Source: Ga0077527 sp038316355
GTDB taxonomy: Bacteria > Pseudomonadota > Gammaproteobacteria > Burkholderiales > SG8-41
Reading direction: 5' to 3'
DNA length: 26,260 nt
Assembly: GCA_038316355.1 (NCBI GenBank)
Contig: JBBQAO010000047.1
Location: 1-26,260 of the forward strand
Part shown: piece after piece, positions 1 to 5,759 of the stretch
Layout of the letters: every line of letters begins with the position of its first letter
Position numbering within the stretch: position 1 is the stretch's first letter
Notes under the pieces: model-generated
The model's input: the letters and a program-made list of their open reading frames with translations, nothing else
Databases searched by the model: none
What the model was told of the DNA's origin: nothing
Position numbers and translations under genes: made by a program

Positions 1-2
1 AG

Positions 3-29
3 GGCGCAATAACCAACGGGCATTGCGCC
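3..29. repeat. REP-like inverted repeat at the left edge
   Basis: An 8-bp perfect inverted repeat (GGCGCAAT at 3-10, ATTGCGCC at 22-29) with an 11-base loop. It resembles the dispersed palindromes found between genes in proteobacteria. Its left context is cut by the window, so its extent is unknown. Apart from this palindrome I see no gene in 1-105. Confidence 0.5.
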
Positions 30-105
30 GCATGAATAACCATTGATGCAATGCGCCTCGAAACTCCTTTGGGCACCGCCACACCCGTCGCATCACCACC
101 CCGCC

Positions 106-134
106 TTGACGAATATGTATAACGTGCATATATT
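106..134 (+). promoter_or_regulatory. Sigma70-like promoter and dyad upstream of brnT
   Basis: TTGACG at 106-111 and TATATT at 129-134 are separated by 17 bases, close to the sigma70 consensus. The expected transcription start falls at about 141, which is the A of the brnT ATG, so the mRNA may be leaderless. An imperfect dyad (ATATG at 113-117, CATAT at 127-131) lies between the two boxes. BrnTA operons are known to be autoregulated by the BrnA-containing complex, so this dyad is a candidate operator; that link is inference. Confidence 0.5.
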
Positions 135-140
135 ATAGGC

Positions 141-414
141 ATGCCTGCCGAATTCGAACCGAACAAAGGATACGGCGAACATCCGAAAGCATGGTGTGTC
201 GCTTGCCGAGAGTGACGGGGTGCTGAATGATCCTCTCGCGCTCACCATCGAGGATGACACTGCCGCCGGCAAACAGCGGTTTGTCACCATCGGAATGTAC
301 ACATTCGGCGCGCTGAGGGTCGTGGTTCACACTGAGCGGAGCAGCGGTTCACGAACCATTTCTGTGCGCATGGCCGACCCCAGAGAACGGAGAAATTATG
401 AAAAAAGTGTATGA
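141..414 (+). pseudogene. brnT: BrnT-family toxin with a frameshift near the N-terminus
   Basis: BrnT (DUF497) is a RelE-fold ribonuclease toxin neutralised by BrnA. From a GTG at 196 the frame reads 72 residues with the family features: a DPLALTIEDD stretch, QRFVTIGM, a VVVHTER strand and a RERRNYE tail. Family N-terminal residues occur in two frames. MPAEFEPNK is read from the ATG at 141, while DTANIRKHGVSLAE is read in the frame of 196-414. Removing one base in the AAAG at 165-168 would join them into a protein of about 90 residues, the usual BrnT length. As written, the ATG frame ends after 24 codons. No good start or ribosome site precedes the downstream frame. The 3' end overlaps brnA by 17 bases. 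Inactivation is the simplest reading; a sequencing error or programmed frameshift is possible. Confidence 0.75.
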
Positions 415-649
415 CTTTTCCAAAGGAAAGCGTGGCGCGGTGATTCCCGCTGCAGGCAAGACCCGCATCACCATCTACATGGACGATGCGATTGTCAGCC
501 ACTTCAAGTCCCTGTCGGAGAAAACCGGCAAGGGCTATCAGACGCTGATCAACGAAGCACTCAAGGCCCAGGTGGGCCTTGCGGAGCAGCCGGTAACACA
601 GGAACTTGTTCGGAAAATCGTGCGCGAGGAGCTTGCGGCGCATGGTTGA
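398..649 (+). CDS. brnA: BrnA-family antitoxin
   Basis: This 83-residue protein matches the BrnA/DUF4415 antitoxin family, a ribbon-helix-helix type DNA-binding protein that binds BrnT and represses the operon. The diagnostic block TRITIYMDDAIVSHFK is followed by a helix with KTGKGYQTLINEAL and a charged C-terminal tail. A GGAG ribosome site at 389-392 sits 5 bases before the ATG. The start overlaps the end of brnT by 17 bases, so the pair would be translated together. BrnA looks intact although BrnT is frameshifted, so it could persist as an orphan antitoxin. Confidence 0.85.
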   Translation: MKKVYDFSKGKRGAVIPAAGKTRITIYMDDAIVSHFKSLSEKTGKGYQTLINEALKAQVGLAEQPVTQELVRKIVREELAAHG

Positions 650-679
650 GCGTCAACAACAATGCCGATGGAAGCAAGC

Positions 680-775
680 CCGTATGAAACGAAGTGCCCC
701 CAGGGGGACTTCCTTCGGGGCGAAATACGGGACTTATTTCCCCGTAATCCGCTTGCGCTCCCCCCGGGCTACGCT
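680..775. repeat. REP-like palindromic element, copy 1 (between brnA and the cupin gene)
   Basis: The 147-base gap holds nested inverted repeats. GAAGT-CCCC with GGGG-ACTTC spans 691-712, and TACGGG (726-731) pairs with CCCGTA (741-746). The left part ATGAAACGAAGTG (684-696) and the block AATACGG...CCCGTAATCCGC recur after the cupin gene at 1378-1420, where the left part reads ATGAAATGAAGTG. The layout resembles dispersed REP-type elements mobilised by RAYT transposases. No U-run follows, so I do not call it a terminator. Confidence 0.55.
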
Positions 776-796
776 CTCTGATAATTACGGACATCA

Positions 797-1354
797 ATGA
801 AAATACACGAACTCGTCACCCGCTGTGCCCTCGCCCGCGAAAGCGCCGATCCGATGACCGCGATGCGCGAGGTGCTGGAAAGCCTCAGCACCCGGGTCGA
901 AGAAATCGAGCTGGCCCTGAGCTATGTCTCCGGCACCGGCGGCAATGCGCGCCAGGTGTTTTACCGTTCACCCGACCTGACGCTGCTCAAGGTGCGTTTC
1001 CCCAACGGCCGGCGCACGCCGCCGCATGATCACGGCACCTGGGCGTCGATCCTGTTGCTGTCGGGCGAGGAAAAAAACACGCTCTACCGCACCGACAACA
1101 GTCAGCTACGCCGTGCCAGTGAAGTCACACTGAAACGGGGCGCAATACTGAACATGCGCGCCGAGACGGCGCATGTCGCGGAATGCCTGGGCGACACACC
1201 GGCCATCGGGCTGCATGTCTACGGCGGCGACATTTTCGAGCTGCCGCGGCGGATGTGGCACCCGCAGACGCTGCAAGCACACCCGCTCGACTGGGATCTC
1301 TACGAAACTTTTGCCCGCATGGCCTCGGCAGCGGACGGCGCTCCCACACCCTGA
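797..1354 (+). CDS. Cysteine dioxygenase / 3-mercaptopropionate dioxygenase-like cupin
   Basis: A 185-residue cupin. The metal-site pattern PPHDHGTW gives His77 and His79, and GLHVYGGD gives His140. These correspond to the three-histidine iron site of bacterial thiol dioxygenases (CDO/MDO superfamily), which oxidise thiols to sulfinates with O2. His126 in ETAHVAE is a further conserved-looking histidine. The length is typical for the bacterial family. The Ser-His-Tyr signature seen in characterised MDO enzymes is not evident in the C-terminal part, so the substrate is uncertain and a non-thiol substrate is possible. The gene stands alone between two REP-like elements with no clear operon partner. 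Its presence a few kb from sox genes is suggestive of sulfur metabolism but is only proximity. Confidence 0.7.
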   Translation: MKIHELVTRCALARESADPMTAMREVLESLSTRVEEIELALSYVSGTGGNARQVFYRSPDLTLLKVRFPNGRRTPPHDHGTWASILLLSGEEKNTLYRTDNSQLRRASEVTLKRGAILNMRAETAHVAECLGDTPAIGLHVYGGDIFELPRRMWHPQTLQAHPLDWDLYETFARMASAADGAPTP

Positions 1355-1377
1355 AGCTTGGCAGCATAAGTGCCTGC

Positions 1378-1420
1378 ATGAAATGAAGTGGAATACGGAA
1401 TTCGTGTTCCCGTAATACGC
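1378..1420. repeat. REP-like palindromic element, copy 2 (after the cupin gene)
   Basis: ATGAAATGAAGTG (1378-1390) differs by one base from 684-696. It is followed by TACGGAA (1394-1400) and TTCCCGTA (1407-1414), a near-perfect inverted repeat with a 6-base loop. Compared with copy 1 it lacks about 27 bases between the two blocks. The copies lie in the same orientation, so the cupin gene sits between short direct repeats. Confidence 0.5.
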
Positions 1421-1430
1421 GGGGTTTATC

Positions 1431-1557
1431 CTGATGGTGTTGCAGGGCTCCTTACGGGCTTCGAACTCTGCGGAGATTAACCGGCATACTCTCCGCACCA
1501 TCAGCGGCGAATCTTGTGACCCCACAAGCTAATGCAGAGTGTTGTGTTTTTCTCTGC
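1431..1557 (+). other. Hairpin-rich region upstream of kup (possible structured leader)
   Basis: Consecutive complementary arms are visible. CTGATGGT (1431-1438) pairs with ACCATCAG (1497-1504), enclosing GCGGAG (1470-1475) pairing with CTCCGC (1491-1496). Next comes CTTGTG (1513-1518) with CACAAG (1523-1528) around a 4-base loop, then GCAGAG (1534-1539) with CTCTGC (1552-1557). The layout resembles a folded RNA leader. I cannot match it to a known riboswitch class. An AT-rich stretch at 1561-1600 lies between it and kup. If the kup promoter is there, this region is not in the kup transcript. Confidence 0.4.
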
Positions 1558-1703
1558 CCTTTAGAATCATAAATAATTGATTTTATTGATATTTTCAGAA
1601 ATGCCGCCCACCCCAAAAGTTAGCGTTCACTAGCTCACTTGCTATTTGTGCATTGCAGCACGAGAATCCACCCTCTCCTTTAACAACAACAAAGGAGGCC
1701 GGT

Positions 1704-3587
1704 ATGGATACCGACCCGCGTCTGAAGCAGTCCCGCGCAGCACTTACCCTCGCCGCCCTCGGTATCGTCTTCGGCGACATCAGCACCAGCCCGCTCTACG
1801 CGGTCAAAGAAACCTTCGCGTCCGGCCACGGCATTCCCCTCGAAACTGAAACCATTCTCGGCGGCATCTCGGCCATCCTGTGGGTGCTGATGCTGGTGGT
1901 GTCGCTGAAATACGTGGTGCTGATCATGCGCGCCAATAACCGCGGCGAAGGCGGCATCATGGCGCTGCTGGCGCTGGCCGCTTCCGCCTGTAAAAACAAC
2001 CCCCGCCAGTACGCCGTGATCCTGTTCGCCGGGCTGGCCGGCGCGGCATTGTTCTACGGCGATGCCGTACTGACTCCCGCGATATCCGTGCTCTCTGCCG
2101 TCGAAGGCCTGGAAGTCGGCACCACGGCATTAAAACCTTATGTGCTGCCGATCGCAGTCAGCGTGCTGATCATGCTGTTTTCTTTCCAGCGTTTGGGCAG
2201 CGCCCGTGTTGGCGCCTGGTTCGGCCCCATCGTCATCCTCTGGCTGCTGGCGCTGGGGGCTGCTGGTCTGCACGGCATCGCACAGTCACCAGCCATTTTG
2301 CAGGCACTGAATCCAACCCACGCGATTATGTTCGTTACCCAGCACGGCTTCGCCTCATTCGTTGTGCTCGGCGCGGTGCTGCTGGCCTTTACCGGCGCCG
2401 AGGCGCTGTATGCCGACATGGGGCATTTCGGCAAGGAATCGATCCGCATTGCCTGGTTCGGGCTGGTGTTTCCGGCGCTGGCGTTGAATTACCTGGGACA
2501 GGGTGCCCTGCTGATGGTCAATCCGTTAGCTGTGCAGAATCCGTTTTTTCTGCTCTATCCGGGGTGGGCCCTGTACCCGATGGTGGCTCTGGCGACAGCG
2601 GCCACTGTAATCGCCTCGCAGGCGACGATTTCTGGCACCTTTTCGCTGACGCGGCAGGCAATCCAGCTCGGTTACCTGCCGCGGATGAGTGTGCTGCATA
2701 CCTCCGTGAAGGAAGTGGGACAGGTCTACATGCCGGCAGTGAACTGGGTACTGCTGGCGGTGGTGCTGGCCGCCGTCATCGGTTTCGGTTCGTCATCCAA
2801 ACTCGCTTCGGCCTACGGTGTTGCCGTCACAGGCACGATGATGATCGACACTTTCCTGACTTTTTTCGTGATCCGCAAAGTCTGGGGTTACAACCTCGGG
2901 CTGAGCATCGCCGCCACCGGTTTTTTCATCCTGCTCGATCTGGCGTTTTTCTCGTCGAGCCTGCTCAAAATCAGCAGCGGCGGCTGGTTTCCGCTGGTGC
3001 TGGGCGCGATGATGTTTATGGTAATGCTGACCTGGTGGCGCGGCCGGCGCATCCTCGCCGATCGCCTGAAGACTTCAGCCATCCCGGTGCAGGATTTCCT
3101 CGGCTCATTGTTCAAGTACCCGCCGCACCGGGTGCCGGGCACTGCCGTGTTCATGGTTGCCGACGCCAGCGCGGTGCCGCATGCGCTGCTGCACAACCTC
3201 GCGCACAACAAGGTGCTGCACGAACGCGTGATATTCCTCACCGCCGTAGTCGAGGAAACACCCTGGGTGCCGTTCAATGAACGCGTCGCAGTGGAAGCGC
3301 TGGGCAACGGCTGCTGGCGCATCCGCGTGCGTTTCGGTTTCAAGAACCGCACCGATGTGCCGCAGGCGCTGGCGCTGTGCCGCGAACACGGCCTCGATTT
3401 CGAGATGATGGAAACCTCGTTTTTCCTCAGCCGCGAAACGCTGATCCCGGTAATCGGCGACGGTGGCATGGCCCTGTGGCGGGAGCGCCTGTTCGCCACC
3501 ATGGCGCGCAATGCCAGCAGCGTGGTCGAGTATTTCCATCTGCCGGCCAATCGCGTGATCGAACTGGGTACGCGGATCGAAATATAA
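1704..3587 (+). CDS. kup: Kup-type low-affinity potassium transporter
   Basis: A 627-residue member of the KUP/HAK/KT family, inner-membrane K+ uptake carriers probably coupled to H+. The N-terminal signature GDISTSPLY is at residues 24-32 and RANNRGEGGIMAL follows about 50 residues later. About twelve hydrophobic segments cover residues 15 to 450, followed by a soluble C-terminal domain of roughly 170 residues, as in E. coli Kup (622 residues). I chose the ATG at 1704 because AAAGGAGG at 1691-1698 sits 5 bases upstream. An in-frame ATG at 1653 would add 17 non-family residues. The gene is monocistronic by position: palindromic DNA precedes it and a convergent operon follows. Confidence 0.93.
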   Translation: MDTDPRLKQSRAALTLAALGIVFGDISTSPLYAVKETFASGHGIPLETETILGGISAILWVLMLVVSLKYVVLIMRANNRGEGGIMALLALAASACKNNPRQYAVILFAGLAGAALFYGDAVLTPAISVLSAVEGLEVGTTALKPYVLPIAVSVLIMLFSFQRLGSARVGAWFGPIVILWLLALGAAGLHGIAQSPAILQALNPTHAIMFVTQHGFASFVVLGAVLLAFTGAEALYADMGHFGKESIRIAWFGLVFPALALNYLGQGALLMVNPLAVQNPFFLLYPGWALYPMVALATAATVIASQATISGTFSLTRQAIQLGYLPRMSVLHTSVKEVGQVYMPAVNWVLLAVVLAAVIGFGSSSKLASAYGVAVTGTMMIDTFLTFFVIRKVWGYNLGLSIAATGFFILLDLAFFSSSLLKISSGGWFPLVLGAMMFMVMLTWWRGRRILADRLKTSAIPVQDFLGSLFKYPPHRVPGTAVFMVADASAVPHALLHNLAHNKVLHERVIFLTAVVEETPWVPFNERVAVEALGNGCWRIRVRFGFKNRTDVPQALALCREHGLDFEMMETSFFLSRETLIPVIGDGGMALWRERLFATMARNASSVVEYFHLPANRVIELGTRIEI

Positions 3588-3622
3588 GCCTGGCTGACCG
3601 ATTACCTGGAAACCACGTTCAT

Positions 3623-3685
3623 GGTTCGACAGGCTCATCACGGACGGAACTCAAAATGACCGTTCGCCCTGAGCCCGTCGAAGGG
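3623..3685. repeat. Inverted REP pair between kup and soxA
   Basis: The left half at 3623-3647 contains TTCGACAGGCTCA. The right half at 3660-3685 contains CCGTTCGCCCTGAGC and CGTCGAAGGG and is its approximate reverse complement. This is the sequence type of the very widespread proteobacterial intergenic repeat with a GTCGAA...CTGAGC core. It lies between two convergent transcription units, a usual place for such elements. Confidence 0.75.
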
Positions 3686-3700
3686 TAACGGTCCCTTTTT
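3681..3700 (+). terminator. Possible weak intrinsic terminator after kup
   Basis: AAGGG (3681-3685) can pair with CCCTT (3693-3697) around a 7-base loop, and the T-run continues to 3700. The stem is only 5 bp and overlaps the right REP half, which could itself help stop transcription. Confidence 0.4.
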
Positions 3701-3728
3701 CAGGCGCTCCAAAATTCGAGGTTCAACC

Positions 3729-4502
3729 TCAACGGCGTACGCCCGGCGTTTCCAGCGGTAACCCGGCAGCGCGCCGGGCCAGGTACAGCTCGAGGTCCAG
3801 CAGTTCATCCGAACCAAACGCCGGCATCGCCGCGCGCACGCCGAAATAACAGGCACGCAGGCGGCGGTGCAGCGAGCCCACGCCCTGCCATTCCAGACGA
3901 TACGCAGGGTAGGCGTTGCCGTGGCCTTCGCTGATGGTCTCGGCGAGCAGCTTGCGGCCCGCGTTCTGAACGTGGCAATTCACGCAGGCGAGGTTCATCT
4001 GTCCCTGGCGGCGGGAATAAATGTCACGTCCTCGTTCGAGATGCGGGCGATTGGCGGCTTCCACCGCAACCGCCACCGGCATCCCGCGCGACTGGTGCGC
4101 CACGTAGGCGGTCAGCGCCAGCAGTTCTTCCGACTCGTACTGCAGCGGATCGGCAGCCTGATTGCGCTCGCGGCAGATGTTGATGCGGCCTTCGATATTG
4201 CTGACCTTGCCCGTCGCGGTATCGATCCGCGGATAACGCGCCGCAACGCCTTTCATGCTGGCTGGCGCATCCTGGTGGCAGCCGGCGCAGGACCTGTTGT
4301 TACGGCCTGCCAGGGCATTCCATGATTTTTCACCGCGCGCGACCCATAACATGCCGGGATTGGCGAAATCATCCGCCTGCAATGCACGGACATCGGCGCC
4401 GGCATAACTGATGCCGGAGCGCGGCGGCTGCGCGGCGGCAACCGCGGCGCACTGCAGGACCAGTAGAACAAGCGCGGCCTTTCGCAATAACCGCAATGTC
4501 AC
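3729..4502 (-). CDS. soxA: SoxA, sulfur-oxidation c-type cytochrome
   Basis: A 257-residue periplasmic dihaem cytochrome. In Sox systems SoxXA joins thiosulfate or a similar sulfur substrate to the carrier cysteine of SoxY. An N-terminal Sec-type signal (hydrophobic residues 9-23, AAAQ cleavage region) is followed by haem motif CAGCH (72-76), the NICRERNQ block (Cys110), second haem motif CVNCH (173-177) and RACYFG (Cys218). Cys218 matches the active-site haem-ligand cysteine of SoxA. The catalytic set is therefore complete. Its ATG overlaps the soxZ stop in an ATGA arrangement, so it is translationally coupled. It is the last gene of the operon; the REP pair and convergent kup follow. Confidence 0.92.
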   Translation of the reverse strand: MTLRLLRKAALVLLVLQCAAVAAAQPPRSGISYAGADVRALQADDFANPGMLWVARGEKSWNALAGRNNRSCAGCHQDAPASMKGVAARYPRIDTATGKVSNIEGRINICRERNQAADPLQYESEELLALTAYVAHQSRGMPVAVAVEAANRPHLERGRDIYSRRQGQMNLACVNCHVQNAGRKLLAETISEGHGNAYPAYRLEWQGVGSLHRRLRACYFGVRAAMPAFGSDELLDLELYLARRAAGLPLETPGVRR

Positions 4503-4822
4503 GGACCGGTCACCGCCAGTTGCACGCGCTCTTCGCCGCGCCGGCCGGCATCATCAACCCACTGGAAAACCAGCTCGCCGCTGTCCCGCGCCACCGTGAA
4601 AAACTCCAGCGACGGATTGGCGGCCATGCCCGAGCCCATTTCGGCACGAAAGATCTCCGCGTCGTTGTAACGCACGCTCAGCGCATTGATCACGTTCTTG
4701 GCAATGGCGCGGCCGTTGACGTCAAAACGGAACCCCGTCTCCATCGGATGCTGGATGGCAATGCGCACACTGATCACTTCGCCGCGCCTGGCCGTTTTCG
4801 GCAACTGAATCCGCGCCAGCAT
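4499..4822 (-). CDS. soxZ: SoxZ, sulfur carrier complex subunit
   Basis: A 107-residue immunoglobulin-like protein matching SoxZ in length and pattern: RIQLPKTARRGEVISVRI at the start, HPMETGFR, then the central AEMGSGMAANPSLEFF block. SoxZ has no signal peptide of its own and is normally exported together with Tat-targeted SoxY as the SoxYZ heterodimer. The start lies one base after the soxY stop and the stop overlaps the soxA start, so soxY, soxZ and soxA are stoichiometrically coupled. Confidence 0.92.
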   Translation of the reverse strand: MLARIQLPKTARRGEVISVRIAIQHPMETGFRFDVNGRAIAKNVINALSVRYNDAEIFRAEMGSGMAANPSLEFFTVARDSGELVFQWVDDAGRRGEERVQLAVTGP

Positions 4823-4823
4823 G

Positions 4824-5273
4824 TCAGCCCGCGTCCAGACAGGCCGACTCGGTCACTTCGACCTCAGCGCTGCCCGACCAGAACGAACCGTCGGACAACT
4901 GGGAAATCGCCAGCACGACCTGCGTACCATTGAGCCGCACCCGGGTGGAGATTTCCGCCCGGCCGGTGTGCGGCCCGAGCACGAACTTCGCAATCAGCGG
5001 CCGCGGATTGCGCGGCGACAGCAGCGTGATGCTGCGCACATGGTTGGTTGCGGTCATCGGGTTGTCGACGCTGACTTTCAGCGGTACGGAATGGCCGTTG
5101 TCGGCCAGCCGCGGCGTGTCGATGGTGACCCGCCCGGGCGTCAGCGCAGCACCCCCGGTGATGTCGCGCACCAGCGTCGCCAATGGATCCGCCGGGGTCT
5201 GGGCACGCGCCAACCCTGCGGCCATAGCCCACAGCCCGGCACACCACAAAAGGAAATTACGACGATTCGGCAT
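4824..5273 (-). CDS. soxY: SoxY-like sulfur carrier with a non-canonical C-terminus
   Basis: A 149-residue SoxY-family protein. The N-terminus has a twin-arginine signal (NRRNFLL followed by a hydrophobic segment to ARAQ), as expected for export of the folded SoxYZ pair. The body aligns with SoxY: the NPMTATNHVRSITLLSP region and the TRVRLNGTQVVLA strand. The important departure is the end. Canonical SoxY finishes with a flexible GGCGG arm whose cysteine carries the sulfur intermediate. Here the protein ends SACLDAG, so a cysteine (Cys145) remains near the terminus but the glycine swinging arm is gone. It may be a divergent carrier with another partner or substrate. It lies 18 bases after soxX and 1 base before soxZ. 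Confidence 0.85.
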   Translation of the reverse strand: MPNRRNFLLWCAGLWAMAAGLARAQTPADPLATLVRDITGGAALTPGRVTIDTPRLADNGHSVPLKVSVDNPMTATNHVRSITLLSPRNPRPLIAKFVLGPHTGRAEISTRVRLNGTQVVLAISQLSDGSFWSGSAEVEVTESACLDAG

Positions 5274-5291
5274 CAGAAGTATCGGTATGCA

Positions 5292-5759
5292 TCACCGCAA
5301 AGTCTGCAAATAAGCGACGACATCCTCGATCTGCTGCGCGGTCAGGATGGGTTTGCCGCGGTATGCTTCGGCGACCCGGGTCAGTCCATTGACACGGTAA
5401 TAGGACGGCATCACCGTATCACGATTGAGGCGCGATTGGTCCGCCACCCGCAGCCGCAGTTGCGCCGCGCTCAAACGCGCACCGACACCCGACAGCGGCG
5501 GTGCGACATTACCCATGAAACGTTCGCCGGATTCCGGCACTGCATGGCAGAGCAGGCAATTCGCATCGCGCCCCGCCATCACCGTGCGGCCCCGCACCGG
5601 ATCGCCCGGCACCGATGCCAGCGGCACGGGAATCGCATCCCCGGTCACGGCAAATGCGGGCAACGGATCGGTAGCGGCAGGAACCACCGCGCAGCCGGCA
5701 ACGGCGCCGAACGCAGCAATCCACCACGTCCGGCGCAGGTTGCCGAGCGGCCTCTGCAT
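5292..5759 (-). CDS. soxX: SoxX, monohaem cytochrome c, probable lipoprotein
   Basis: A 155-residue cytochrome with one CLLCH haem site (68-72). A likely Met ligand lies at VMPSYY (Met117), followed by the C-terminal helix ILTAQQIEDVVAYLQTL. This is the SoxX pattern, the electron-accepting partner of SoxA. The N-terminus has a hydrophobic segment ending AVAGC, a plausible lipobox with Cys23, so the protein may be lipid-anchored rather than soluble. Its ATG (5759-5757) immediately follows the TAG of the upstream molybdenum-hydroxylase gene (5762-5760) with no spacer. That is strong evidence that the two modules share one transcript and are translationally coupled. Confidence 0.9.
   Translation of the reverse strand: MQRPLGNLRRTWWIAAFGAVAGCAVVPAATDPLPAFAVTGDAIPVPLASVPGDPVRGRTVMAGRDANCLLCHAVPESGERFMGNVAPPLSGVGARLSAAQLRLRVADQSRLNRDTVMPSYYRVNGLTRVAEAYRGKPILTAQQIEDVVAYLQTLR

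Noticed and set aside
1431..1557. M-box or c-di-AMP riboswitch upstream of kup
   Set aside because: The conserved cores I would expect for either class are not present; kept only as an unassigned hairpin-rich region.
2564..3280. A 238-codon plus-strand frame inside kup
   Set aside because: Same-strand alternate frame of a confidently assigned transporter gene; composition is low-information and there is no start context.
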